From NCBI GenBank assembly GCA_013138965.1, contig WTBT01000005.1, forward strand, positions 17,337 through 81,336: a stretch of 64,000 bases of DNA. The letters run 5' to 3'. This DNA comes from Candidatus Aegiribacteria sp. GTDB taxonomy: Bacteria; Fermentibacterota; Fermentibacteria; Fermentibacterales; JCC-6. This document shows, piece after piece, positions 9,176 through 18,177 of the stretch. The notes beneath the pieces were generated by a model, which ran no database searches, was not told where the DNA came from, and worked only from the letters and a program-made list of their open reading frames with translations. The position numbers were made by a program, and so were the translations under genes. Position 1 is the stretch's first letter; each line of letters starts with the position of its first letter.

Positions 9176-9961
9176 TCAGTAGATCAGCGAAGTAGAGTAT
9201 TTCCCCCTGAGATGGAGCCTGGATGGTATGTTCGGAGGCATATATTCCTGAACAAGATGATCCGTGCTTTTCCCATGTTTCTTCAGCAGGGCTTCCGCAT
9301 AGGCGGAACGGGACTGCGCGTACCTGCCCGAAGCTATTACAAGGCCTGATTCACCCCTCTTCACCAGTTCCGGCAGAATCCCGGCAAGCCAGTGAATGGG
9401 GGTGTGATTCCTCCAGCAGTCAACGTATACAGTGTTAAGCCTTCCCGAAAGCAGGTCCTCTGAGAATGTGGCCCTGTTCGAGCCCGTCTTTCCGCAGAGA
9501 ACCGATGTTCTGACAATCAGAGCATCGGGATCAGCTTTCTGTACAAGTATGTCCGCGATAAGCTTTGTCCATCCGTAGAATGACATAGGCACCGCCAAAG
9601 AAGTTTCGCTGTAGGGAGGAGTTCCGCCGCTGTATACAAGATCTGTTGAAAAGTGAATCAGTTGTATGGCTTTTCCGCGGCAGTATTCCGCCAGCGCACG
9701 CGGCCACATGGTGTTCAGTATCCAGCTTTCCGCCGGTCTTGCGGCACAGTACGAAGGAGATGACGCCGCGGCAGTATTCACCACTATATCAAAATTTCTT
9801 CCAGGAAGGGTTTCTCTGTCCATATGGGAGAGAATATCGCATTTTACAGCTCCCTTCCCTCCCCTTCGTGACAGAGGAACGATATCCCAGACATCCGAAA
9901 GATCTTCAAGGATAACGGAACCAAGCCTGCCTGAAGCCCCTGTAAGAAGAGCCCTGGGCAT
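9176..9961 (-). CDS. RmlD-like short-chain dehydrogenase/reductase, possibly C-terminally truncated
   Basis: The 261-residue NAD(P)-binding protein belongs to the extended SDR family close to dTDP-4-dehydrorhamnose reductase. A Rossmann motif LLTGASGRLG (residues 4-13) is followed by NTAAASSP, STDLVYSGG and the catalytic pair YGWTK (Tyr-x-x-x-Lys). The substrate is probably a nucleotide-activated deoxysugar or similar, but the true reaction cannot be told. RmlD proteins usually extend about 20-30 residues beyond the RP-type motif; here the protein stops at TSLIY, and the stop lies 5 bp from the last CRISPR repeat. Its ATG overlaps the stop of the upstream thioesterase gene. It is the last gene of a long minus-strand run. 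Confidence 0.8.
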   Translation of the reverse strand: MPRALLTGASGRLGSVILEDLSDVWDIVPLSRRGGKGAVKCDILSHMDRETLPGRNFDIVVNTAAASSPSYCAARPAESWILNTMWPRALAEYCRGKAIQLIHFSTDLVYSGGTPPYSETSLAVPMSFYGWTKLIADILVQKADPDALIVRTSVLCGKTGSNRATFSEDLLSGRLNTVYVDCWRNHTPIHWLAGILPELVKRGESGLVIASGRYAQSRSAYAEALLKKHGKSTDHLVQEYMPPNIPSRLHLRGKYSTSLIY

Positions 9962-10368
9962 TACGTCTTTTCTCCGCGAACGGTTACGAAGGTTGCCGTG
10001 GCCCGGGCTTTCTCTTCCTCATCCTGAAATACCGATGCCCTAAGCCTCAGTATCGACCCCCTCCGCTCAACCAGTTCAGCTTCCACCTTTACCGTTTCTC
10101 CGGTGCGGACAGGTTTCATGAACTTGATCGAAATGCCGGCAGTAGCGCAGAATCCCGCCACGCTCATGCCGGCATAGGCCATTGCCTCATCCAGGAGAGC
10201 CGATATCAGCCCTCCGTGAACGACGCCGGTATACCCCTGGTGTCGCTTTTCAGGGATCCAGAGAATGGTTCCCTTTCCATCCTTCCCGACCGGCTCCAGC
10301 TGCAGCCCGAAGGGATTCTTCTCCCCGCATACGAAACAGTACCGGTCGTCATCAAAGACATCACCCAT
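9961..10368 (-). CDS. Hotdog-fold thioesterase (PaaI / 4HBT type)
   Basis: The 135-residue single-domain hotdog protein has an N-terminal CFVCGEKNPFGL segment, seen in a PaaI-like subgroup, then HQGYTGVVHGGLISALLDEAM, where HGG and the following Asp/Glu helix form the acyl-CoA thioesterase site. It likely hydrolyses an acyl-CoA or acyl-ACP; the substrate is not inferable. GAGG lies four bases before the ATG. It follows hflC by 10 bp and overlaps the next SDR gene by one base, so all are probably co-transcribed. Confidence 0.85.
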   Translation of the reverse strand: MGDVFDDDRYCFVCGEKNPFGLQLEPVGKDGKGTILWIPEKRHQGYTGVVHGGLISALLDEAMAYAGMSVAGFCATAGISIKFMKPVRTGETVKVEAELVERRGSILRLRASVFQDEEEKARATATFVTVRGEKT

Positions 10369-10378
10369 GGAGCCTCAC

Positions 10379-11467
10379 TTATAGAAATCTCCCGGGTTCT
10401 GAAACAAGGTACTCGAAAATGCCTTCAGTTCCTACAATTATGTTGCTCGACTTTTCGATGACGATTTCGAGCGCCTCAAGAGATCGGATGAAACTGTAGA
10501 AATCGGGATAGCTGTCGAATGCTTCAGCATAGATTGCCGCGGCAGTACTGTCAGCGATTCCTCTTATAGTGAGCGCGGACATATTCGCCTTGGCAGTTAT
10601 GGAATCAACCTGCAGATCGGTGTTGGCTATTATGACTTCGGACATTCTTCTGCCCTCCGCCCTGTACCGGTTGGAGATCCTGTTCCTCTCCGCCTGCATC
10701 CGTGTGAAGACGGCAGCCTGGTTTTCTTCCGGAAGGTCTGCCCGCTTGATGCGAACATCCACGATATAAATACCGTAGTCTTCCGCCATCCTTCTGCATG
10801 TCGATGTTACTCTGTGCAGTATTGCCGTTCTTCCCTGGGATGATAGCATTCTGATCAGTTTAATTGTCTCGGTGATCTCTCCCTGTTCATCTATCTCGAT
10901 ATCCTCCAGCGTATCGGAATAGGAGACATTGTTTACCAGTTTTACATAGTCTCCCAGGCCGATGGGATCGTTGGTGCTTCTGACTATCTGGATAAGATTG
11001 CTGTTTCCAAGTTCCTGCCTGATCATCGAATAGATTATGTCATCCAGCCTGGAAAGCGCCCCGTTCTCGGTCCTTACCCTCCTGAGGAACAGAAGAGGGT
11101 TATCTATCCGCCATCTGGCGTAACAGTCTACCTGTATGTGCTTCTTGTCCCTGGTGACAACATCAGCGGGCGGATCATCGTATTCGAGAATTCTGTCATC
11201 GAATTTCTCCACCTGCTGAAGGAAGGGTATCTTGAAGTAAAGCCCGGCTCCCTGGCTCAGCGCGACACCCGGAGCATTGGCATCTATCCATGCCTGAAGA
11301 TCAATCATCTGTTCAGGGGTTCTGTCGCCTACTATCACGCGGATGGGGTTCCCGAGCTGGAGTATTACCGCCTGTTCCCTTTCGTTTATTGTGAAAAAAG
11401 CCCCCAGCACAACCATAAGAAAGAAGAGCGCCGCTATGCCGTAAAGCAGTTGTTTCAGGCGTCTCAT
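10379..11467 (-). CDS. hflC: HflC, SPFH-domain membrane protease modulator
   Basis: This 362-residue protein has one N-terminal membrane helix (about residues 7-27), then an SPFH/band-7 domain (FTINEREQAVILQLG onward) and a helical C-terminal part rich in Arg/Glu. HflC forms a large periplasmic cage with HflK around the FtsH protease. The ATG overlaps the hflK stop as ATGA and is preceded by GGAGGTG. Length is slightly above the usual 330 or so. An insertion after the first strands (PEQMIDLQAWIDANAPG) is often seen in HflC and supports HflC rather than HflK. Confidence 0.92.
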   Translation of the reverse strand: MRRLKQLLYGIAALFFLMVVLGAFFTINEREQAVILQLGNPIRVIVGDRTPEQMIDLQAWIDANAPGVALSQGAGLYFKIPFLQQVEKFDDRILEYDDPPADVVTRDKKHIQVDCYARWRIDNPLLFLRRVRTENGALSRLDDIIYSMIRQELGNSNLIQIVRSTNDPIGLGDYVKLVNNVSYSDTLEDIEIDEQGEITETIKLIRMLSSQGRTAILHRVTSTCRRMAEDYGIYIVDVRIKRADLPEENQAAVFTRMQAERNRISNRYRAEGRRMSEVIIANTDLQVDSITAKANMSALTIRGIADSTAAAIYAEAFDSYPDFYSFIRSLEALEIVIEKSSNIIVGTEGIFEYLVSEPGRFL

Positions 11468-12426
11468 TCGCCACCTCCAACAAGGTTGTAGTGGGTCAGC
11501 GCACCTGCGGATTCATCAACTACAGTTATAGTTGCTGCATCGAGCAGAGTTGTAAGGGTTTCGAGATGAAGCCTTGTCGCCGTTACGTAAGGGCTTTTCC
11601 TGTACTCCTGCGCGACCGCGGTGAACCTGAATGCCTCTCCTATTGCGTTATTGACTCTACCCGCGCTGTAACCCATCGCGGAGTTTACCAGTGACACGGA
11701 ATCCGCCAGAGCCTGGGGTATCCGCTGATTCCTGTAACTCTCAGCTTCGTTTATGTAGGCCTGCATATCCTCCCTTGCGGTGGCAACATCTTTGAAAGCG
11801 GACGAGACCGGCAGCGGCGGCTGAACATCCATCAGCTGAACAGCGATGATGTTCACACCCATACGGTATTCATCTGAGATGTTCTGGATCATATCCATTA
11901 TTCTATTCTGGATTTCCAGCTTTCCGGTAGTAAGTACGGCGTCTATCGCGTTGTTTCCCACAACCTGCCGTGCGCTGGCTTCCGCGATATCCCTGAGTGT
12001 ACCCTGCGGGTCACGAACATTGAAGAGGTAATCCGTAGCGCTGCCGATTCTGAACTGAACCGTTATGGCGCAGTCGATGATATTCTCGTCTCCGGTAAGC
12101 ATCTGCGCCTCAGTCAGCATGTCCCTGTCGTTGGTGAAGCTGATGTAGCTCGGAGGATTGTTCGAAAGGGTTCTGAAGCCTATTTCTATCCTCTGAACAA
12201 TGTTCACAGGCGGCTTGTAAACCGTCTGTACAGGCCATGGCCACTTGAAATGAAACCCCGGGGGAGTGGTTGCGGTGTACCTTCCGAATGTAAGTACCAC
12301 CCCCTCCTCCTCGGGACCGACAATGTAGAATGGACCACCTAGAATGACCCAGAGGAACACAACAAGTACAAGTGCCCCCCACTTGTAGTGACGGGAATTC
12401 AGCGTCCCGCCTTTTATTACTTTCAT
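11464..12426 (-). CDS. hflK: HflK, SPFH-domain membrane protease modulator
   Basis: This 320-residue partner of HflC has a membrane helix at about residues 14-36, then IVGPEEEGVVLTFGRY and the HflK signature PGFHFKWPWPVQTV. The start ATG at 12426 is preferred because GGAGG lies six bases upstream; a TTG four codons earlier sits inside that ribosome-binding site. The Gly-rich N-terminal extension of proteobacterial HflK is absent. The gene follows the sigma-54 activator by 36 bp and is translationally coupled to hflC. Confidence 0.92.
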   Translation of the reverse strand: MKVIKGGTLNSRHYKWGALVLVVFLWVILGGPFYIVGPEEEGVVLTFGRYTATTPPGFHFKWPWPVQTVYKPPVNIVQRIEIGFRTLSNNPPSYISFTNDRDMLTEAQMLTGDENIIDCAITVQFRIGSATDYLFNVRDPQGTLRDIAEASARQVVGNNAIDAVLTTGKLEIQNRIMDMIQNISDEYRMGVNIIAVQLMDVQPPLPVSSAFKDVATAREDMQAYINEAESYRNQRIPQALADSVSLVNSAMGYSAGRVNNAIGEAFRFTAVAQEYRKSPYVTATRLHLETLTTLLDAATITVVDESAGALTHYNLVGGGE

Positions 12427-12462
12427 TGAAACCTCCAATTTTCAGTTCAATTGGTTGATCTG

Positions 12463-13812
12463 TCATATCTCCTTGAGTTTACGCTGAAGTGTTCTTCGTC
12501 CTATACCAAGAAGCTCCGCCGCCCTGGTTCTATTCCCTCTTGTAATCTCAAGGGTCTTTTTTATAGCCAGCCTTTCCAGATATTCAAGGGATACCGGCAG
12601 CTCCGTATGCAGCTCAAGTGTTTCCCCGGAAGGCAGATCCGCTATCTCCGAGGGCAGATCTGCTGTATCTATCACACTGCCGGATATTATCAGAAGGCTT
12701 TCCATAAGGTTTCGCAACTGACGGACGTTGCCGGGCCAGCTGAATACCGCAAGGCGTTCGAGCGCTTCTGAGGTTATCTCCGGCAGGGGAAGGTTATGCT
12801 TTTCCGCAGCCTCTCTCAGAAATGACATGGCAAGCATGGGGATATCCCCTTTTCTGGAGCGAAGAGGCGGCAGGTGAATTTCGATCACCTTTAACCTGTA
12901 ATAGAGATCTCCGCGGAACGTGCCCTTCCTGACGGCCGCTTTAAGGTCACTGTTGGTTGCCGCTATGAGCCTTACATCAACCGGGCGGGGTTGATTGCTT
13001 CCAAGCCTGGTGACGACATTCTCTTCAAGGATCCGGAGCAGTTTCACCTGTACGTCCGGAGGAATCTCCCCTATTTCGTCCAGAAGCAGAGTACCGTGGG
13101 AAGCAGCCTCGAATTTTCCCTCTCTTGATCTTTCCGCTCCTGTATAGGCTCCCCTTTCATGTCCGAAGAGTTCGTCTTCAAGAAGAGTCTCGGGAATCGC
13201 GGAACAGTTGAGAGCAACGAAGACTCCCGTTCTCCCGCTGAGGGCATGGATATGTTTCGCAAGAACATCCTTGCCTGTTCCGCTCTCCCCGGTTAAAAGC
13301 ACAGTGACTTTCACCGGAGCAACTCTGTCGGCTTTTCTTACCACGTCACCCATAACGCGGCTTCTGTAAAGAAGAGGAGGAATGTCTTCTTTCCCCGCTG
13401 ATTGAGAAGATGACCTGCTTTCGATGGATTTTATCGAAAATGAGAATGCCCTCTGAATAGCCGCTTTCAGGGCCTGTTCACCTTCGATCTGAAGGATAAC
13501 ATCCACCGCCCCGGATTTCATCCAGCTGATGGCATCCTCGGCGCTTATGTTCTTCCCGTAGATGACTATTCCAGTGGCAAGGTTAGCTTTACGCAGGGTT
13601 TCAAGAAAGCCGGAAACATCCATGTCGCCTATACTTGCGGATATAATGACAGCATTCACCGACCGTGATCGTATTTTCCGCAGGGTCTTCCGGGCATTTG
13701 ACTGGATGCTGGCGCTATAGCCCATGGAGGATATTCTGTTCTTCAGCAGTTGAGCTCTTTCCGAATCCTCATCGGCAATAAGAACCGTGCCTCTTCCCAG
13801 AGCGGTAATCAA
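12463..13812 (-). CDS. Sigma-54-dependent activator with degenerate receiver domain
   Basis: The 449-residue protein has the NtrC layout. Residues 1-125 form a receiver-like domain, followed by an AAA+ domain (GESGTGKD about 170; GAYTGA loop about 222; LLLDEIGEI about 243) and a C-terminal Fis-type HTH (NRTRAAELLGIGRRTLQRKL). The receiver keeps the acidic pair (IADEDSE) but where DxxLxDxxMP should stand it reads NAVIISASIGDMD, so the phosphoacceptor Asp is Ser or Ala. The conserved Lys is also missing (DVILQIEGE). It is probably not controlled by standard phosphorylation. The TTG start has GGAG five bases upstream. It sits between a carbamoyltransferase gene and hflK in one direction. The GAFTGA loop has Tyr for Phe. 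Confidence 0.9.
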   Translation of the reverse strand: MITALGRGTVLIADEDSERAQLLKNRISSMGYSASIQSNARKTLRKIRSRSVNAVIISASIGDMDVSGFLETLRKANLATGIVIYGKNISAEDAISWMKSGAVDVILQIEGEQALKAAIQRAFSFSIKSIESRSSSQSAGKEDIPPLLYRSRVMGDVVRKADRVAPVKVTVLLTGESGTGKDVLAKHIHALSGRTGVFVALNCSAIPETLLEDELFGHERGAYTGAERSREGKFEAASHGTLLLDEIGEIPPDVQVKLLRILEENVVTRLGSNQPRPVDVRLIAATNSDLKAAVRKGTFRGDLYYRLKVIEIHLPPLRSRKGDIPMLAMSFLREAAEKHNLPLPEITSEALERLAVFSWPGNVRQLRNLMESLLIISGSVIDTADLPSEIADLPSGETLELHTELPVSLEYLERLAIKKTLEITRGNRTRAAELLGIGRRTLQRKLKEI

Positions 13813-13847
13813 TATTACTCCATTTCCATCATGAAAAGCCTGAAACG

Positions 13848-15551
13848 TTACTCTTCCGAAGGGTTCTTAAGTAGAAGATACGGAGGCATGACCAGGGCGT
13901 CTATACCTGTTCCATAGAAGCATCTTACAGCATCAACCGGTGTTGCGACAATAGGCTCGCCTTTGATGTTGAATGATGTGTTAAGAACAACAGGAACTCC
14001 TGTTCTCCTGTAGAATGAATCTATTACATCGTAATAGAACGGATTTGTTACCCGGGAAACAGTCTGAACCCTCGCCGTTCCATCAACATGGGTAACGGAT
14101 GGTATCTCCCGTAGCTTTTCAGGAAGTACGGGATAGGTCTTTATCATGTAAGGAGCCTTGCCGCAGCCTTCAAAATACTCTCCGGAACGCTCTTCAAGGC
14201 AACTGGGGCAGAAGGGTCTGAAGGGTTCCCTGTGCTTAACAACGCTGTTCACGATATCCTTCATATCTTCCCTTCTGGGGTCTGCAAGGATTGACCTGTT
14301 CCCCAGAGCCCTCGGTCCGAACTCCATTCTGCCGTTAAACAGCGCAACGATCCTGCCCTGTTCGATCAGCTCAGCAACCTTGTCCGCAAGGTTATCCGGT
14401 CTCTCCCATGACAGCCTGGCCATTCTCATTACGTCCAGTATCTCTTTCTCTTTATAGGAAGGGCCCAGATACATGCTCTCCGGCCTTACCAGCGGTATTT
14501 CAGAGTAGAATTTCCTGTGAACCTGCAGAGCCGCCCCCACAGATGTCCCGGCGTCATGGGATGCCGGAAAGGGGTAGACTTCGAGAAAGCCGGCTTCTCT
14601 TTCGATCAGACCGTTCATTACGCAGTTAAGCGCGACTCCTCCGGATATCACCAGCCTGTCCATTCCGGAAACATCCCTCAAGTAACGGGCCAACGAAAGC
14701 CCTGTCTCCTCCAGAGCCCTCTGTGCTGAACAGGCTATGTTCTTATGTAAATCGGTAATTTCTGATCCGGGTTGCCGGGGGGAGCCTATTATCTTCTGTA
14801 CTTCCGGTGAAAAGCTTGATCCATGCACCCCTCTGTGAATATCAAGCAACCGCGTATTCACCTTTATTCTGCCGTGGGCGCTGCTGATGATTTTCCGGAA
14901 AATATCGAGATACTCCGGTTCACCGTAGCTGGACAGTCCCATTATCTTGTATTCGTCATTATCCGGAATGAATCCGAGGTGCCTGGTGACAGCGCTGTAA
15001 TAGATTCCCGGGGAATTCGGAAACCTTGACAACGAGTGTATCCTGAATCCGTTTTTTCCGTAACTGGCCAGAAGGCTTGTATTTCTCTCTCCTACACCAT
15101 CCATGGTCAGAACAGCGGTGTTATCAAATCCCGAGAAGAAAACAGCCGCGTCTGCGTGTGCCATGTGGTGCTCTACGAAACTGACAGGCGCCTTCAGCCC
15201 TGCTCCGAGGTGGGAACGTGTAGTTCTGCCTATGTCCCGCATCTTCCTGGCACTGTTCAACTGTGAAAGAAGGAAGTGAATTCCTCCCCTTTTCAGGAGG
15301 TAATGCCTGCTGTAGGAGATATTTTCCCTCATTACAAGACCGGGAAGCATGTAGAAAGCTATATGATCGATATGCTCAGGTCTGATCGAAGCTTCGCTCA
15401 GAACGTACTCAACGGCCTTTTCAGGATACCCGGGATAGTGTTTGATCCGTTTGAATCTTTCCTCATCTGCCGCCGCCACAAGCTCTCCGTCAAGAAGGAG
15501 AGCAGCTGCCGCATCGTGCTTGTAACAGTTTATACCAAGAATTGCTGTCAT
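13848..15551 (-). CDS. NodU/CmcH-family carbamoyltransferase
   Basis: The 567-residue protein starts MTAILGINCYKHDAAAALL, the typical N-terminus of NodU/CmcH O-carbamoyltransferases, which transfer the carbamoyl group of carbamoyl phosphate to a hydroxyl of a sugar or antibiotic via carbamoyl-adenylate. The Kae1/HypF-like ATPase fold shows EHHMAHADAAVFFS (metal-binding His), LTMDGVGE and VISGGVALNCVMN. The C-terminal domain shows GRMEFGPRALGNRSILADPR and VVLNTSFNIKGEPIV. The ATG at 15551 is chosen because GGAGAG precedes it and homology begins there; an upstream in-frame start at 15713 would overlap the preceding gene. The likely acceptor is a surface glycan, but nothing here fixes it. Confidence 0.9.
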   Translation of the reverse strand: MTAILGINCYKHDAAAALLLDGELVAAADEERFKRIKHYPGYPEKAVEYVLSEASIRPEHIDHIAFYMLPGLVMRENISYSRHYLLKRGGIHFLLSQLNSARKMRDIGRTTRSHLGAGLKAPVSFVEHHMAHADAAVFFSGFDNTAVLTMDGVGERNTSLLASYGKNGFRIHSLSRFPNSPGIYYSAVTRHLGFIPDNDEYKIMGLSSYGEPEYLDIFRKIISSAHGRIKVNTRLLDIHRGVHGSSFSPEVQKIIGSPRQPGSEITDLHKNIACSAQRALEETGLSLARYLRDVSGMDRLVISGGVALNCVMNGLIEREAGFLEVYPFPASHDAGTSVGAALQVHRKFYSEIPLVRPESMYLGPSYKEKEILDVMRMARLSWERPDNLADKVAELIEQGRIVALFNGRMEFGPRALGNRSILADPRREDMKDIVNSVVKHREPFRPFCPSCLEERSGEYFEGCGKAPYMIKTYPVLPEKLREIPSVTHVDGTARVQTVSRVTNPFYYDVIDSFYRRTGVPVVLNTSFNIKGEPIVATPVDAVRCFYGTGIDALVMPPYLLLKNPSEE

Positions 15552-15679
15552 TTCTCTCCAGAGTTCGGGAGCTTCAACCTGTTCTTCCAGTTGACGTAAT
15601 TCGCAATAATATACATTCGCTCGCAACGCAGGAAGTATACGGGAGTCTGAAATGCCTCCGAACGGATTGTATATGCCGT

Positions 15680-16777
15680 TTATTCGGGGATCATTTTCAG
15701 CCAGAGATCGCATCTGTCCCTGAAGGCGCTGAATTCCGCCATATCTTCAGGGGACAGGCGCCGCCTGTAAGAGCTGTAGAACAGATAGGGGTCTATGGGG
15801 TTTCCGTTTTCGTCATTTATCTGATAGTGAATGTGTGGCGCGGTTGATGTAACCCCTGTGCTGCCGACATATCCGACGATGTCACCCTTTTCCAGTATGG
15901 ATCCCTCGTGGATACGCTCAGCGACTCCCTGCAGATGCAGGAATATCTCGCTGTATCCGCTACCGATCTCAATCTCAACGCAGTTGCCGTTATAGTCCTG
16001 ATTCCAGTTCAGCCTGGTTACTGAACCACCCCTGCATGTACGGACGGGAGTTCCTTCGGGGGCCTTGTAATCAACACCGGAGTGAGAATGGTTGCCCCTG
16101 GGTTCACCGCAGGGCCCTGTCATTTCTTCGAAAGTAGTTATTGGCATATAGTTAAGCAGTTTCATCAATTCAATGCCATCGGAGTAGTAGTGGGAGGGGT
16201 AATTGTCTCCGGTCATTCTGAAACTGTAAACCGAAAAGGACATGTTCGAAGTTCCTTCCCTTGGCACATATTTCAGGGCGATAACCTGGTTCTCCCTTCC
16301 GGTCTCCCCTGAAAGAACGTAAAGGGAATCCCCGGCATTCATACCGTTCCATGGGTCGGTGTCCCACCACATGCACCTTACTATATGTGCGCCTAGAATA
16401 TCCGGCGCGTCAACCCTGTTTCTCAGGCTTGCATATATCGAACCGTTGATCTCCAGAGCGATTCTTTCCCAGGGACATTCATCAGGCTCGACCGCCACGG
16501 TACTGTCCAAAGCAGGAAAGTCCGGTATCAGGGTTACGGCTGAATCGGGTTTCGACAGCGTATCGGGTTCAGAAAATACTACGGTATCCGCAGGCGAAAG
16601 AGTGTCAGCGGTTAAAATAGAATCGCCGGGAACGATGTCCTCCGCCCGAATTACTATTTCTCCATCTTCCGGTTCTCCTGCGCAGGATATCACGAAGGAA
16701 ACGGTGAGAAACAGTATCAATACAGTCAGGGCACTTGAAGGGAATTCTCTCTTGTTCGTCAAAATGTTGACATCCAT
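15680..16777 (-). CDS. M23 (LytM-type) metallopeptidase lipoprotein
   Basis: The 365-residue protein has an N-terminal signal with a lipobox (FVISC), so it is predicted to be lipid-anchored. An acidic Ser/Thr/Pro-rich linker (about 35-95) leads to a middle domain and a C-terminal M23 peptidase domain with HSHSGVDYKAPEGT (HxxxD) and APHIHYQI (HxH). All zinc ligands are present, so it may be an active peptidoglycan endopeptidase or a LytM activator. It opens the minus-strand run; the divergent regulator at 16804 begins only 26 bp away, so the two promoters must overlap coding sequence or share this gap. Confidence 0.88.
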   Translation of the reverse strand: MDVNILTNKREFPSSALTVLILFLTVSFVISCAGEPEDGEIVIRAEDIVPGDSILTADTLSPADTVVFSEPDTLSKPDSAVTLIPDFPALDSTVAVEPDECPWERIALEINGSIYASLRNRVDAPDILGAHIVRCMWWDTDPWNGMNAGDSLYVLSGETGRENQVIALKYVPREGTSNMSFSVYSFRMTGDNYPSHYYSDGIELMKLLNYMPITTFEEMTGPCGEPRGNHSHSGVDYKAPEGTPVRTCRGGSVTRLNWNQDYNGNCVEIEIGSGYSEIFLHLQGVAERIHEGSILEKGDIVGYVGSTGVTSTAPHIHYQINDENGNPIDPYLFYSSYRRRLSPEDMAEFSAFRDRCDLWLKMIPE

Positions 16778-16803
16778 CAGGATTATGTTACCTTATCAGC
16801 AAT

Positions 16804-18177
16804 ATGAATGGCAATAATACGAAGAAAAACAGAATACTGGTAATCGATGATGAAGAGCATGTTACATCTCTTCTAAAGGAGATGCTCGAACTTTCCGGAT
16901 ACATCTGCGACACAGCCGAATGTGGAAAAGAAGGCCTTCGCAAACTCAGAAATTCGAACGACTATGATCTTCTGATTACCGATATAAGACTCCCCGATGT
17001 TTCCGGGCTTGAGATTCTTGAAATAACCGGCAAGAAGTACCCTTTTCTTCCCGTAATAGTGATCACCGGTTTCGCCACCGTCGAAAGTACCAAAACGGCA
17101 CTGAGGATGGGGGCTATGGATTACATACCCAAGCCTTTCACCACGGCTGCAGTACTCTCTGCGATAAACAGCGCCATTCATACGTCGTTCAGCCGGATAA
17201 GGGGCAGAAGGTTCCGGAAGATAGTATACAGAAGCGACTTAATGGAACAGGTGATGGAGCTGGTAAGCAAGGTTGCGAAAACGAACAGCACTATTCTTAT
17301 CACAGGAGAAAGCGGAACAGGCAAGGAGCTGATAGCGCGCGCAATTCACAGTAATTCCATGCGATCTGCTCAGCCGTTCATATCGGTTAATTCCGGCGCC
17401 CTCCCGGAGGGACTTCTTGAAAGCGAACTGTTCGGTCACGTCAAGGGGGCTTTTACAGGCGCCACGGCCACAAATCACGGACGGTTTCGCGTTGCTGACG
17501 GAGGAACGCTTTTTCTTGATGAGGTGGGAAACATGAGTCCCGCTATGCAGGTCAAGCTCCTCAGAGTACTTCAGGACGGGGAGTTTTCGCCAGTCGGGAG
17601 TTCTGAGATTCTAACCACAGATGTCCGACTGATCACTGCCAGCAATATTAACCTCGAAGACGCAATGACTAAGAATGAATTCAGGGAAGACCTTTACTAC
17701 AGGCTCAATGTCATTGAGGTTCATGTACCCCCTCTGCGACATAGAACCGATGATATTCTTCCTCTTGCAGAACATTTTCTTTCAAGGCTGATGGGATCTG
17801 AAAAGAAGAGTTCATGCGTGCTGAGTTCTACTGCCGCTTCCATTCTTCTCTCGTATCACTGGCCGGGGAATGTCAGGGAACTTGAGAATACCATGGAACG
17901 AGCCCGGGTTCTGTGCGAGAACAGTGTAATACTGCCGAAGGATCTTCCCGGAAGGATGCTGCCCTCGCATGAGAAGCCGCCTGAAATATACCCCTCAAGA
18001 GACGGAATCCAGCTTGATTCCCTATTGGAAAATATCGAGAAGCACTATATCATTAATGCGCTGAAGCGGAGCAAAGGGAACAGAACTCGTGCAGCCAGGC
18101 TGCTTGGTCTTAAAAGAACCACCCTTCTTGCTCGGATAAACAGTCTCGGAATAGTGAAAGATACAGGCAGGAACTGA
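16804..18177 (+). CDS. NtrC-family sigma-54 response regulator
   Basis: This 457-residue regulator has an intact receiver (VIDDEEH, phosphoacceptor in LLITDIRLPD, Lys in IPKPF), an AAA+ sigma-54 interaction domain (GESGTGKE, GAFTGA, LFLDEVGNM) and a Fis-type HTH at the end (NRTRAARLLGLKRTTLLARI). It is predicted to activate sigma-54 promoters after phosphorylation by a histidine kinase; no kinase lies in the window. Its stop abuts the next ATG exactly (TGA at 18175-18177, ATG at 18178), so it is in one operon with the HD-GYP protein. Confidence 0.95.
   Translation: MNGNNTKKNRILVIDDEEHVTSLLKEMLELSGYICDTAECGKEGLRKLRNSNDYDLLITDIRLPDVSGLEILEITGKKYPFLPVIVITGFATVESTKTALRMGAMDYIPKPFTTAAVLSAINSAIHTSFSRIRGRRFRKIVYRSDLMEQVMELVSKVAKTNSTILITGESGTGKELIARAIHSNSMRSAQPFISVNSGALPEGLLESELFGHVKGAFTGATATNHGRFRVADGGTLFLDEVGNMSPAMQVKLLRVLQDGEFSPVGSSEILTTDVRLITASNINLEDAMTKNEFREDLYYRLNVIEVHVPPLRHRTDDILPLAEHFLSRLMGSEKKSSCVLSSTAASILLSYHWPGNVRELENTMERARVLCENSVILPKDLPGRMLPSHEKPPEIYPSRDGIQLDSLLENIEKHYIINALKRSKGNRTRAARLLGLKRTTLLARINSLGIVKDTGRN

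Noticed and set aside
12463..13812. Calling this regulator NtrC/AtoC by name
   Set aside because: The receiver is degenerate and no target is known; the family-level name is all that the sequence supports.
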